DNA of 64,000 nt from the NCBI GenBank assembly GCA_963839365.1, contig CAWIUT010000001.1, positions 310,001-374,000 of the forward strand, written 5' to 3'. Below, piece by piece: positions 23,953 through 32,221 of the stretch; within the stretch, counting starts at the first letter, position 1, and every line of letters begins with the position of its first letter. The position numbers were made by a program, and so were the translations under genes. Source of the stretch: DASSKA01 sp963839365. Its GTDB lineage: Bacteria; Actinomycetota; Actinomycetes; Propionibacteriales; Nocardioidaceae. The notes under the pieces are model-generated. The model saw nothing but the letters and a program-made list of their open reading frames with translations, was not told the origin of the DNA and did no database searches.

Positions 23953-24306
23953 TCACAGGTACAGGCCGGTGTGGCTGTCACCAAGGCGGTCGGCCGCCAC
24001 GGCGTGGATGTCCCGCTCGCGCAGCAGCACGTAGTCCCCGCCGTTGACCTCGACCTCGGCCTTGTCCTGCGGGTCGAACAGCACCCGGTCGTCGGTCTCC
24101 ACGGTGCGCACGTGCGGCCCGATCGCAGCGACCCGGGCCCAGGCCAGCCTTCGCCCGCCCATCGCCGCGGTCGCCGGGATCACGATGCCGGCCGACGAGC
24201 GGCGCTCGCCCGCCTCCTTGTCCAGGACCACCAGCACCCGGTCGTGCAACATCCGGATCGGCGTCTTGTCCGCTGCGCCGGTGCCGGCGCCGTCGCTCGG
24301 GCTCAC
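23953..24306 (-). CDS. GroES-like co-chaperonin family protein
   Basis: 117 residues. The GroES-type fold is seen in RMLHDRVLVVLDKEAGERRSSAGIVIP (mobile-loop region) and VLFDPQDKAEVEVNGGDYVLLRERDIHAV. It carries a 20-residue N-terminal extension and a C-terminal tail beyond canonical GroES, and no groEL is adjacent, so it is a paralogue rather than the main GroES. It lies 2 bp after the DUF3618 stop, probably co-transcribed, and is convergent with the sigma gene. Confidence 0.83.
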   Translation of the reverse strand: MSPSDGAGTGAADKTPIRMLHDRVLVVLDKEAGERRSSAGIVIPATAAMGGRRLAWARVAAIGPHVRTVETDDRVLFDPQDKAEVEVNGGDYVLLRERDIHAVAADRLGDSHTGLYL

Positions 24307-24308
24307 CG

Positions 24309-24590
24309 TCAGCTCGTCACCTTCCGGAGCACCACCACGGTGGCCACCACGCCGACCACCGCGCCGGCGACCTTGACGATGTTGTCCACGCGGGCCCGGC
24401 CCTGCGCGTCGACGAAGTAGCTCTTCACCCCTTCGGCCTCGCGGCGCACGATGGTCTTCGGGCTGGCCCGGTACACCAGCTGGTCGATGGTCCCGGCCAG
24501 GCGCTCCCGCGTCGCCTCCATCTCGCTCTCGATGGTGTCCGGCGCTGCCGCGTGGCGCCCGCCTGCGCTGTCGGCCGTGGTCTGGGCCAT
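24309..24590 (-). CDS. DUF3618 small membrane protein
   Basis: 93 residues. The conserved DUF3618 core IESEMEATRERLAGTIDQLVYRASPK (about 19-45) is followed by a hinge and a C-terminal helix (VAGAVVGVVATVVVLRKV). The family is a small membrane-tethered protein of unknown function common in actinobacteria, often near phage-shock or stress proteins. The start is set by a GAGGAG site before the ATG at 24590. Confidence 0.88.
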   Translation of the reverse strand: MAQTTADSAGGRHAAAPDTIESEMEATRERLAGTIDQLVYRASPKTIVRREAEGVKSYFVDAQGRARVDNIVKVAGAVVGVVATVVVLRKVTS

Positions 24591-24784
24591 GTCGTCTCCT
24601 CGTCTGGCGGTCTCGTCGTGCGTGCCCGCGCAACGGGCGTCGAACGAAGGGTACCCGGATCTGCAGATTCCAAGTGGCCCCGGTACGGCGGCGGAGCGAG
24701 GCTCCGGGGCCCGTGTCGTAGATTCGTGGGCGTCCACCCGTCAGCGCAGCCAACGGCCGGTCAGCGGCCAGACAGGAGCACCAC

Positions 24785-25261
24785 GTGAGCGAGAACCGCC
24801 TGTCCGCCGGGGACCTCGCCCCGGACTTCGCCCTGCCCACGGACGATGGTGAGCGAGTCTCCCTGGCGGACCAGCGTGGTCGCAAGGTGATCGTGTACTT
24901 CTACCCCGCGGCGATGACCCCTGGATGCACCAAACAGGCCTGCGACTTCACCGACTCGCTGTCGTCGCTGCAGGCCGCCGGGTACGACGTACTGGGCATC
25001 TCCCCGGACAAGCCGGGCAAGCTGGCCAAGTTCCGGGAGCGGGACGGCCTGACGATCACGCTGCTGTCTGACGAGGACCGCTCGGTGATGAAGGCCTACG
25101 GCGCGTTCGGCGAGAAGAAGATGTACGGCAAGACCGTCGAGGGCGTGATCCGGTCCACCTTCGTGGTCGACGAGGAGGGCCGCATCGCGCTCGCGCAGTA
25201 CAACGTGAAGGCCACCGGGCACGTCGCCAAGCTTCGCCGGGACCTCGGGCTGGCGTCCTGA
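24785..25261 (+). CDS. bcp: Bacterioferritin comigratory protein / thiol peroxidase (peroxiredoxin)
   Basis: 158 residues; reduces hydroperoxides using thioredoxin-type electrons. The peroxidatic Cys is in MTPGCTKQACDF near residue 48, with the second (resolving) Cys five residues later as in atypical 2-Cys BCP. The conserved Arg is in RSTFVVDEEG. The GTG start follows AGGAG. The following tRNA gene begins 22 bp after the stop. Confidence 0.93.
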   Translation: MSENRLSAGDLAPDFALPTDDGERVSLADQRGRKVIVYFYPAAMTPGCTKQACDFTDSLSSLQAAGYDVLGISPDKPGKLAKFRERDGLTITLLSDEDRSVMKAYGAFGEKKMYGKTVEGVIRSTFVVDEEGRIALAQYNVKATGHVAKLRRDLGLAS

Positions 25262-25282
25262 CCCCTACACTGGCTGCCGCCG

Positions 25283-25364
25283 GCCAGAGTGGTGGAACAG
25301 GCAGACACGCGGGTTTTAGGTACCCGTGCCTTCGGGCGTGGGGGTTCAAGTCCCCCCTCTGGCA
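25283..25364 (+). tRNA. tRNA-Leu (UAG)
   Basis: A complete class II cloverleaf: acceptor GCCAGAG/CTCTGGC, anticodon stem CGGGT/ACCCG with loop TTTAGGT (anticodon TAG at 25317-25319), a long variable arm (TGCCTTCGGGCG) and T-arm GGGGG-TTCAAGT-CCCCC. It reads CUA and related Leu codons. The CCA end is not encoded. It sits between bcp and a GNAT gene without an obvious integration scar. Confidence 0.97.
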
Positions 25365-25388
25365 CTGGCTCGGGCCCGCTCACGACGC

Positions 25389-25808
25389 ATGGTCCTGCGC
25401 TCCGGGGTGCAGGACGTGACCACCGTCGACGTGAGGCCGTTCGAGGACGGTGACGCCGATGGCGTCGCCCGCCTGGCCGCCACGGTGCAGTGGCCGTCGC
25501 TGACCGACCCGGACGTGGTGCGCCGGGTGTGCTCGGCTCCGGGATCCGCGGCGTACGTCGCTGTCGCGGACGGCGGACTGGTGGGCTGGGCCCAGGCGCT
25601 GGGCGACGGCGTGCTGCAGTCGCACCTGAGCTTCCTTGCGGTGCACCCCGACCACCGCCGCCACGGGATAGGCCGGTTGCTGACCATCGCGGTCTTCCAG
25701 GCCACGCACACCTTGCGCATGGACCTGGTGACCGATGACGCCACCGCTTTCTACGAGACGTTCGCGCACAAGCGGCTGCACGGCTACCGCCTCTACCCGG
25801 GTGCCTGA
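25389..25808 (+). CDS. GNAT-family acetyltransferase
   Basis: 139 residues. The GNAT fold is seen in VRPFEDGDADGVARLAA and the acetyl-CoA loop VHPDHRRHGIGRLLTIAV (about 93-110); the C-terminal TAFYETFAHKRLHGYRLY fits the last strand. The substrate is unknown. It begins 24 bp after the tRNA. The ATG at 25389 or the GTG at 25416 could be the start; the fold begins just after the latter. Confidence 0.83.
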   Translation: MVLRSGVQDVTTVDVRPFEDGDADGVARLAATVQWPSLTDPDVVRRVCSAPGSAAYVAVADGGLVGWAQALGDGVLQSHLSFLAVHPDHRRHGIGRLLTIAVFQATHTLRMDLVTDDATAFYETFAHKRLHGYRLYPGA

Positions 25809-25884
25809 ACGGCACCGTCGATCGGGGCTTTGACCCGAGACCGGAGTGGGTACACGACCTGAAGACACCGATGAGAGGGAGAAG

Positions 25885-26808
25885 ATGCGAGCAGCTGTCT
25901 ACGACACCTTCGGCGGAGCCGACACCCTGTCCGTGCGCGAGGTCGACGATCCCCCCGTCGGCCCGGACACGGTGCTGGTACGAACCCGTGCGACCAGCGT
26001 GAACCCGGTGGACTGGAAGATCCGCGAGGGCTACCTGCAGGGCGCCTACCCGCACCACCTGCCGGTCATCCCGGGCTGGGACGTCGCCGGCGTGGTGGAG
26101 CAGGTCGGCCCTGCGGTGGTCACCGGGGTGCAGCCCGGCGACGAGGTGTGGGGATACGTCCGCCGCGACGACGTGGCTTTCGGCACCGCCGCCGAGCTGG
26201 TGCCCGCCCCCGAGCGCACGGTGGCCCGCAAGCCGGCCGCCCTGTCGTTCGAGGAGGCCGCAGCGGTTCCGCTGGCCGGTCTCACCGCCTACCAGTCTCT
26301 CGTCGAGGCGCTCCGGGTGCAGTCCGGGCAGCGGGTGCTGGTGCACGCCGCCTCGGGTGGCGTCGGCCGCTTCGCGGTACAGATCGCCCGCGCGCTGGGC
26401 GCGGAGGTGATCGGCACCGCCAGCCCGCAGCACCACGACCGGGTCCGTGAGCTCGGCGCGGCCGAGGTGCTCGACTACCACCGGGGCCCGATCAGCGAGC
26501 AGCTGGACGAGCCCGTGGACGCGGTCCTCGACCTGGTAGGCGGCGACGCGCTGTCCGACGCCCCGAAACAGGTCCGCGACGGAGGCGGGATCGCCTCGAT
26601 CATCGACCCCGCCACCGTGCTGGAGCTGGGCGGGAGGTACGTCTTCGTGCGCCCGGACCGGGCCGGGCTGGACGCCCTTGCCGAGCTGGTAGCCGAGGGC
26701 AGGTTCCAGGTGGACATCGCGCAGACCCTGCCGCTGGAGAAGATCGCGGACGCCCACCAGACATCCCAGCAGGGCCACGCCGGCGGGAAGATCGTGATGA
26801 CGGTCTAG
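25885..26808 (+). CDS. Zinc-independent quinone oxidoreductase-like protein (MDR family)
   Basis: 307 residues. The GroES-like N-terminal domain (MRAAVYDTFGG… VNPVDWKIREG… PGWDVAGVVEQVG) is followed by a Rossmann domain with the cofactor motif VHAASGGVGRFAVQIARALGAEV near 150. No zinc-binding Cys set is present, as in QOR/YhdH-type NADPH:quinone reductases. The ATG at 25885 follows a GAGGGAG site; an upstream ATG at 25846 has none. Confidence 0.9.
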   Translation: MRAAVYDTFGGADTLSVREVDDPPVGPDTVLVRTRATSVNPVDWKIREGYLQGAYPHHLPVIPGWDVAGVVEQVGPAVVTGVQPGDEVWGYVRRDDVAFGTAAELVPAPERTVARKPAALSFEEAAAVPLAGLTAYQSLVEALRVQSGQRVLVHAASGGVGRFAVQIARALGAEVIGTASPQHHDRVRELGAAEVLDYHRGPISEQLDEPVDAVLDLVGGDALSDAPKQVRDGGGIASIIDPATVLELGGRYVFVRPDRAGLDALAELVAEGRFQVDIAQTLPLEKIADAHQTSQQGHAGGKIVMTV

Positions 26809-26827
26809 CCCTGGTCGGAGGCCCGGG

Positions 26828-27370
26828 TCAGAGGTTGTCGCGCAGCCATCGACCCAGCACCCGGGCGCTGGCCTCGACCTGCTGCGGCCAGTCGACGGCT
26901 CCGCCGTCGGCGTTGTCCGAGACATGCTTCACCAGCCGGACGGGCACCCCGAACGCCCGGGCGGCGTAGGCCACGGCGTACCCCTCCATGTCGACGAGGT
27001 GCGCCCGGCGGGCCAGCGCCTCACGCACCGCCGGGTCGGTGACAAACACGTCGCCCGAGGCGAGCACGGTGGGGCCGGGACCGAGCGTGATGCGCTCCAT
27101 CGGGTCGTAGCCGAGCGCTCGGATCGCGTCGGCGTTCATGTCGTGGTTGAGCACCGTGCCGACCTCGTGCAGCCCGGCGACCCCGTCGCGGAGGGCGCCC
27201 GCGGTGCCGATGTTGACCACCGTCAGGTCCACCGTCCCCGCCCCGGCCAACGCCCGCGCCGTTGCGGTCGCGGCCGCGGTCTTGCCCAACCCGGTGACCA
27301 CCAGTGGCAGCGCCTGCGGCACGTGCGCCGCCTCCCGGGCGGTGGCGGCGACCACCAGGACCTGCGACAT
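26828..27370 (-). CDS. Nucleosidase (PNP/UDP phosphorylase superfamily)
   Basis: 180 residues, shorter than MTA/SAH nucleosidase (~230). VNIGTAGALRDG (phosphate-loop region), VDMEGYAVAYAARAFG (ribose-binding Glu) and VKHVSDNADGG (catalytic Asp) are the family signatures. It probably hydrolyses a nucleoside such as methylthioadenosine or a damaged base nucleoside. It starts 2 bp after rdgB and ends the minus-strand core run, so it is expressed with nucleotide-hygiene genes. Confidence 0.85.
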   Translation of the reverse strand: MSQVLVVAATAREAAHVPQALPLVVTGLGKTAAATATARALAGAGTVDLTVVNIGTAGALRDGVAGLHEVGTVLNHDMNADAIRALGYDPMERITLGPGPTVLASGDVFVTDPAVREALARRAHLVDMEGYAVAYAARAFGVPVRLVKHVSDNADGGAVDWPQQVEASARVLGRWLRDNL

Positions 27371-27372
27371 TG

Positions 27373-28014
27373 CTAGAGGCCCACCAGCACGTCGGTGACC
27401 AGCGGGGCGATCTGGCGCAGCGCCTGGCCGCGGTGGGAGATGGCGTCCTTCTCCTCCGACGGCAGCTCGGCGGAGGTGCGGTCGTGGCCGTCGGCGACGA
27501 ACAGCACGTCGTAGCCGAACCCGTTGTCGCCGCGCATCTCCCGGACCACGTGCCCGAGCATCTGGCCGTGCACGACGTGCTCGGCGAGTCCGGCGTCCCC
27601 GGCGGGGTAGACGAACGCGACCGCGCAGACGAAGTGCGCGCCGCGCCGGTCGTCGGGAACGTCGGTCAGCTGTTCGAGGAGCAGCAGGTTGTTGGCCCGA
27701 TCTCTGTCACCGCCGTCCTTGGCCGCTCCACTCCACCTGGCCGAGAGCACGCCCGGCATCCCGTTCAACGCGTCCACGCACAGCCCGCTGTCGTCCGCCA
27801 ACGAGGGCAGACCCGTGGCGGCCACCGCGGCACGGGCCTTGATCAGCGCGTTGCCCTCGAAGGTCGCCTCGGTCTCGACGGGCTCCGCGTAGTGCTCCAC
27901 GTCGTCGAGGCCGAGCACCCGCACGTCCGGGACCGACTCGGCGAGGATGCGCTGCATCTCCTGCAGCTTCTTGGGGTTGCGGGAGGCCAGGAACACCCGG
28001 TGCGGCTCAGCCAC
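27373..28014 (-). CDS. rdgB: Non-canonical purine NTP pyrophosphatase (HAM1/RdgB)
   Basis: 213 residues; hydrolyses (d)ITP and XTP to monophosphates and keeps deaminated purines out of DNA. Signatures are FLASRNPKKLQEMQRIL (near 8), LADDSGLCVDALNGMPGVLSAR (catalytic Asp and Ser) and NGFGYDVLFV…SHRGQAL at the C-terminus. It overlaps rph by 8 bp. Homologous to Rv1341 by synteny. Confidence 0.96.
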   Translation of the reverse strand: MAEPHRVFLASRNPKKLQEMQRILAESVPDVRVLGLDDVEHYAEPVETEATFEGNALIKARAAVAATGLPSLADDSGLCVDALNGMPGVLSARWSGAAKDGGDRDRANNLLLLEQLTDVPDDRRGAHFVCAVAFVYPAGDAGLAEHVVHGQMLGHVVREMRGDNGFGYDVLFVADGHDRTSAELPSEEKDAISHRGQALRQIAPLVTDVLVGL

Positions 28015-28726
28015 CGAGCGTCTCCTGCTGCATCCGGGTCAGGTCCGCGCAGCCCTTCTCGGCCAGCCCGAGCAGGCTGTCGAGCATTGTCCGGTCGAAC
28101 GGCTCGCCCTCCGCGGTGCCCTGCACCTCGACGAACCGGCCCTCCCCGGTCATCACCACGTTCATGTCGGTCTCGGCGCGGACATCCTCCTCGTACGGCA
28201 GGTCCAGCCGTGGCTCGCCGTCGATGATGCCGACCGAGACCGCGGCGACCGAGCCACGCAGCGGCTCCCCGGCCAGTGCACCGCGCTCCCTCAGGTGCGT
28301 GACCGCGTCCGCCAGTGCGACGTACGCGCCGGTGATCGCGGCGGTGCGGGTGCCGCCGTCGGCCTGCAGCACGTCGCAGTCGACCACGATGGTGTTCTCG
28401 CCCAGCGCCTTGTAGTCGATGATGCCGCGCAGCGACCGGCCGATCAGCCGGGAGATCTCGTGGGTGCGGCCGCCGATGCGGCCCTTGACCGACTCGCGGT
28501 CGGAGCGGGTGTGCGTGGAGGAGGGCAGCATGGCGTACTCCGCGGTGACCCAGCCGAGGCCGGAGTCCTTGCGCCAGCGCGGCACGCCCGGCGAGGCGCT
28601 GGCGGCGCACAGCACCCGGGTCCTGCCGAACTCCACCAGCACCGAGCCGGCGGCGTGGTCCAGCCAGTGCCGGGTCAGCTTGACCGGCCGGAGCTCGTCG
28701 TTGCCTCGTCCGTCTGTGCGCGTCAT
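28007..28726 (-). CDS. rph: Ribonuclease PH
   Basis: 239 residues; phosphorolytic 3' trimming of tRNA precursors. Conserved blocks are GSVLVEFGRTRVLCAAS, the RNA/phosphate-binding region GRTHEISRLIGRSLRGIIDY and VVDCDVLQADGGTRTAAITGA. Length is normal for the family (~240). It lies between the metallo-hydrolase and rdgB as in other actinobacteria. Confidence 0.97.
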   Translation of the reverse strand: MTRTDGRGNDELRPVKLTRHWLDHAAGSVLVEFGRTRVLCAASASPGVPRWRKDSGLGWVTAEYAMLPSSTHTRSDRESVKGRIGGRTHEISRLIGRSLRGIIDYKALGENTIVVDCDVLQADGGTRTAAITGAYVALADAVTHLRERGALAGEPLRGSVAAVSVGIIDGEPRLDLPYEEDVRAETDMNVVMTGEGRFVEVQGTAEGEPFDRTMLDSLLGLAEKGCADLTRMQQETLGG

Positions 28727-28774
28727 GGCCCCGAGACTAGTGGCCCGCAGCCGGGTTACCGATCTCGGGAGGAG

Positions 28775-29533
28775 TCAGAGGGAGTACGTCGCACCCGTGG
28801 CGGCCAGCTCGATGGGACCGGCGAACGTGGCCTTGGCCTCGGCCAGCACGCGCTGCGGGTCGTGCCAGGGCGGGATGTGGGTGAGCACGAGCACACCCGC
28901 CTTGGCCCGGGTGGCCACCTCCCCCGCCTGCCCCCCGGTCAGGTGCAGGTCTGTCGGGTTGTCCGAAGCGTCGACGAACGCCGCCTCGCAGAGCAGCAGG
29001 TCGACGTGGCCGGCTACCTCGTCGAGCGAGGCGCAGGGACCGGTGTCCCCGGAGTAGCACAGCACCCGGCCGCCGGACTCGACCCGCAGCGCGTAGCCGG
29101 TCACCGGGTGCGCCACCCGGGTGGCGTGCACGGTGAACGGCCCCACCGCGACCGGGCCCCCGTCGTACTCGTGGAAGTCGAACTCCTCGCCCATCCCGGG
29201 GTCGCCCGGCAGCCCGTAGGCGCGCGCGACCTGGGCCGCGGTGCCGGCGGGCCCCCAGACGGGGATCCGCCGGCCCGGTCCGGAGGGGTGGTACTTCCAG
29301 ACGACGTACAGCCCGCTGATGTCGAAGTAGTGGTCGGGGTGCAGGTGCGTCAGCAGCACCGCGTCGATGGTGCGCGGGTCGATGAACCGGTGCAGGGTGC
29401 CGAACGCGCCGCTGCCGAGGTCGAGCAGCACCCGCCAGGTGCGGCCCTCGTGGTCGGCCTCCAGCAGGTAGCAGCTGGCCGGCGAGTCCGGACCCGCGTA
29501 GGACCCCGAGCAGCCGACGACGGTCAGCTTCAT
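28775..29533 (-). CDS. Metallo-beta-lactamase-fold hydrolase (Rv1339-like)
   Basis: 252 residues. The N-terminal LTVVGCSGSYAGPDSPASCYLLE and the metal motif THLHPDHYFD (HxHxDH, about residue 81-86), followed by HP near 143, GDTG near 166 and a C-terminal LTHIPPWHD, identify the tRNase Z/PDE-like branch. The mycobacterial homologue Rv1339 has been described as an atypical cAMP phosphodiesterase, so a cyclic-nucleotide role is plausible but not shown here. It starts 5 bp after murI. Confidence 0.9.
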   Translation of the reverse strand: MKLTVVGCSGSYAGPDSPASCYLLEADHEGRTWRVLLDLGSGAFGTLHRFIDPRTIDAVLLTHLHPDHYFDISGLYVVWKYHPSGPGRRIPVWGPAGTAAQVARAYGLPGDPGMGEEFDFHEYDGGPVAVGPFTVHATRVAHPVTGYALRVESGGRVLCYSGDTGPCASLDEVAGHVDLLLCEAAFVDASDNPTDLHLTGGQAGEVATRAKAGVLVLTHIPPWHDPQRVLAEAKATFAGPIELAATGATYSL

Positions 29534-29538
29534 GCTGG

Positions 29539-30357
29539 TCACCCCCGATCCCACGCGGTGGCCCGCGCGAGCTGTTGCACGGTCTCCAGCTCGGGACCGA
29601 GGAACCGGTGCCCGATCCTGGCGAACTCCTCCGGCTGCCCGGTGGTCAAGAACCGGTGCACCGGCGGCGGCAGGGCCGGGTCCCGTTCCAGGCCGTGCCT
29701 CACGAGCAGCTTGTAGACGTCCTTGGCGGTCTCCTCGGCGCTGGAGACCAGGGTCACCTGGTCCCCCATCACCATCGACACCACGCCGGTGAGCAGCGGG
29801 TAGTGGGTGCAGCCGAGGATCAGGGTGTCGATGCCGTCCGAGGTGAGCGGGTCGAGGTACTCGTGGGCGACCTGGAGCAGCTCTGCTCCGCCGGTGACCC
29901 CGGCCTCGACGAACTCGACGAACCGCGGGCAGGCCCGGGTGAACAGCTCCACGTGCGGGGCCGCGGTGAACGCGTCGTCGTAGGCCATCGACTCCGCCGT
30001 GGCGCGGGTGCAGATCACCCCGATCCGGCCGGTGCGGCTGGCGGCCACCGCCCGTCGGGTGGCCGGGTGGATCACCTCCACCACCGGCACCGGGTAGCGC
30101 TCCCGGGCGTCGCGCAGCACCGCGGCGCTGGCGGAGTTGCACGCGATGACCAGCGCCTTCACGCCCTGGTCGACGAGGTGGTCGAGGCACTCGAGGGCGT
30201 ACTCGCGGACCTCGCCGATCGGCTTCGGGCCATAGGGCTGTCGCGCGGTGTCGCCGAGGTAGAGCACCGGCTCGTGCGGAAGCTGGTCGATCACCGCCCG
30301 GGCCACGGTGAGCCCACCGAAGCCCGAGTCGAAGATCCCTATGGGTGCATCCGCCAC
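29539..30357 (-). CDS. murI: Glutamate racemase
   Basis: 272 residues; makes D-glutamate for peptidoglycan. The two catalytic cysteines are in IACNSASAA (near 74) and LGCTHYPLL (near 185). The N-terminal IGIFDSGFGGLTVARA and LYLGDTARQPYG are diagnostic. The cytoplasmic enzyme is followed directly by the MBL gene, as in the conserved actinobacterial order. Confidence 0.97.
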   Translation of the reverse strand: MADAPIGIFDSGFGGLTVARAVIDQLPHEPVLYLGDTARQPYGPKPIGEVREYALECLDHLVDQGVKALVIACNSASAAVLRDARERYPVPVVEVIHPATRRAVAASRTGRIGVICTRATAESMAYDDAFTAAPHVELFTRACPRFVEFVEAGVTGGAELLQVAHEYLDPLTSDGIDTLILGCTHYPLLTGVVSMVMGDQVTLVSSAEETAKDVYKLLVRHGLERDPALPPPVHRFLTTGQPEEFARIGHRFLGPELETVQQLARATAWDRG

Positions 30358-30407
30358 GGACCCAGGCTAATGGCGCGTCGCCCGCCCGCGCGCGGCAAAG
30401 CGACACA

Positions 30408-30421
30408 CGTCACCTGTGACG
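30408..30421. promoter_or_regulatory. Perfect dyad in the prs-like/murI gap
   Basis: CGTCAC-CT-GTGACG is a perfect 6-bp inverted repeat just upstream of murI in the 78-bp gap. It could be an operator or a small hairpin after the PRPP-synthetase-like gene. No factor assigned. Confidence 0.3.
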
Positions 30422-30435
30422 CCGCACGCGGGCGG

Positions 30436-31419
30436 TCAGTCCTCGAAGGGCAGCTTGGGCTGGGGCGGACCGAGGGTCGGGTCCACTCCGTCGAACAGCG
30501 AGCTCACCGACTCCCCTGCGTGCACGCGGGAGATCGCCTCGGCGAACAGCTCCGACACCGAACGCACCTGCAGCTCGGGCCAGCCGATCGGGCCCGGCAC
30601 GGTGTCGGTGGTGACCACCTCGCTGATCATCGGGTGCCCGCGCAGCCGGTCGACCGCCTTGCCGACGAACAGTCCGTGCGTGCAGGCCACGGCGGCCTCG
30701 CGGCAGCCCAGCGCCGCGAGCCGGTCCAGCAGCTCCACGATCGAGCCGCCGGTGGCGATCTCGTCGTCGAGCACGATGACCTTCTTGCCCTCCACGTCGC
30801 CGACGATCGCGTCGATCACCACGGTGTCGTCGGCGAGCCGCTGCTTGGCTCCGGCGGCCACCGGGAGTCCGAGCAGCCGGGCGAACTGCGTGGCGGTCTT
30901 GGCGTTGCCGAGGTCGGGAGAGACCACCACGGTGTCGGTGAGGTCCCGCCCGCGGAAGTGGTCGGCGAGCACGCCCAGCGCGGTCAGCTGGTCGACGGGC
31001 ACCGAGAAGAACCCGTGCACCTGCGGCGCGTGCAGAGTCATGGTCAGCACGCGGCTGACCCCGGCCGCGCTCAGCATGTCCGCGACCAGTCGGCCGCCCA
31101 GCGAGATCCGCGAGGCGTCCTTCTTGTCGGAGCGTGCGTAGGCGTAGTGCGGCACCACCGCGGTGATCTGCGCCGCCGAGGCCCCCTTCGCCGCGTCGGT
31201 CATCAGCAGCAGCTCCATCAGGTGCTCCTGCGTCGGCGGCACCAGCGGCTGGACGATGTACACGTCGCGCTGGCGACAGTTGGCCTGCAGCTGCGCCTGG
31301 AGGCAGTCGTTGCTGAACCGGGTGATCTCGACCGAGGACAGCCTCACCCCGAGGCTGTCGCAGATCGAGCGCGCCAGCGGGCGATGGGCACTGCCACTGA
31401 AGACGACGATCTCGCGCAC
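30436..31419 (-). CDS. Ribose-phosphate pyrophosphokinase homologue (second PRPP synthetase)
   Basis: 327 residues. The two PRT-type halves are seen: N-terminal VVFSGSAHRPLARSICDSLG and QRDVYIVQP; C-terminal PRPP loop VIVLDDEIATGGSI (about 215-228), where classic Prs has VDDMIDTGGT. The flexible-loop Lys/Arg pair is kept (AKQR). VVSPDLGNAKTA differs from the usual PDxGGVxRA, so activity or regulation may differ from the main Prs. The GTG at 31419 follows a GGAG site. It occupies the place where mycobacteria have a rhomboid gene, between cysM and murI. Confidence 0.87.
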   Translation of the reverse strand: MREIVVFSGSAHRPLARSICDSLGVRLSSVEITRFSNDCLQAQLQANCRQRDVYIVQPLVPPTQEHLMELLLMTDAAKGASAAQITAVVPHYAYARSDKKDASRISLGGRLVADMLSAAGVSRVLTMTLHAPQVHGFFSVPVDQLTALGVLADHFRGRDLTDTVVVSPDLGNAKTATQFARLLGLPVAAGAKQRLADDTVVIDAIVGDVEGKKVIVLDDEIATGGSIVELLDRLAALGCREAAVACTHGLFVGKAVDRLRGHPMISEVVTTDTVPGPIGWPELQVRSVSELFAEAISRVHAGESVSSLFDGVDPTLGPPQPKLPFED

Positions 31420-31500
31420 CGGGGCTCCAGGGGGTCGAAGCAGAAGGTCGAGCCACGATAACCCGGGCAAACCAGCACGGGCCAGCGTTCGCGGAATCCG

Positions 31501-32202
31501 TCAGCCCAGTGCGGTGGGCGGCCGGTCGTTGTAGGCAGCAGCCCGCTCCTGCCCGCTCAGGGCCGCGATGGCGTCCATGATCTGGTCGGTCACCTCCCGG
31601 CGAGCCCGGCCGGCCGGCACCCCGTCGTGCCGGCCCCGGAAGTGCAGCGGCTCCCCGAACCGGACGGTGACCGGCGCCAGCCGCGGCCAGCGGGAGCCGA
31701 GCGGCTGGAGGGCCTGGGTGCCGAGCAGCCCGACCGGTACGACGGGCGCACCGGACGTGAGCGCGAGGTGAGCCACCCCGGTGCGGCCCCGGTACAGCCG
31801 CCCGTCGCGCGAGCGCGTGCCCTCCGGGTAGATCCCGAACGCCTCGCCCCGGGCGAGCACGTCCGAGGCGATGTCGAGGGCGCCGAGCGCGGCGCGGGTG
31901 TCGTCACGGTCGACCGGGATCATCCCGATGCCCTGGAACCAGGCACGCGACAGCGCGCCGCGCAGGCCGGTCCCGGTGAAGTAGTCCGCCTTGGCCAGGA
32001 ACACCACCTTCCGCGGCGCGACGATCGGGATGACCAGGCTGTCCACGAACGACAGGTGGTTGCTGGCCAGGATCACCGGCCCCCGGCGCGGCAGGTTCTG
32101 CTTGCCCTCGATGGTGGGCCGCCACACGGCGCGGGCCAACGGTGGAACCACCGTGTGCATGAAGCTGTAGAAGATCTGCTCCTTGCGGCCGCTCACGCCC
32201 AC
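31501..32202 (-). CDS. 1-acyl-glycerol-3-phosphate acyltransferase (PlsC family)
   Basis: 233 residues. The catalytic HX4D is NHLSFVD (near 48-54), the glycerophosphate-binding motif is YPEGTRS (near 124), and PVVPVGLLG is the fourth block. It transfers acyl chains to lysophosphatidic acid or a related acceptor at the membrane; actinobacteria carry several paralogues. The GTG start lies 19 bp after cysM, so it is probably in the same operon. Confidence 0.92.
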   Translation of the reverse strand: MGVSGRKEQIFYSFMHTVVPPLARAVWRPTIEGKQNLPRRGPVILASNHLSFVDSLVIPIVAPRKVVFLAKADYFTGTGLRGALSRAWFQGIGMIPVDRDDTRAALGALDIASDVLARGEAFGIYPEGTRSRDGRLYRGRTGVAHLALTSGAPVVPVGLLGTQALQPLGSRWPRLAPVTVRFGEPLHFRGRHDGVPAGRARREVTDQIMDAIAALSGQERAAAYNDRPPTALG

Positions 32203-32221
32203 CAGGGTGCCAGACGCGACC

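Noticed and set aside
25283..25364. Integration of a mobile element at the tRNA-Leu gene
   Set aside because: No integrase, no repeated 3' tRNA end and no change in gene type downstream.
25096..26925. 609-codon minus-strand frame crossing the tRNA-Leu gene
   Set aside because: It reads through a tRNA and two real genes, which rules it out.
29575..31461. 628-codon plus-strand frame over murI and the Prs homologue
   Set aside because: Antisense shadow, His/Val/Gly-rich, no family features.
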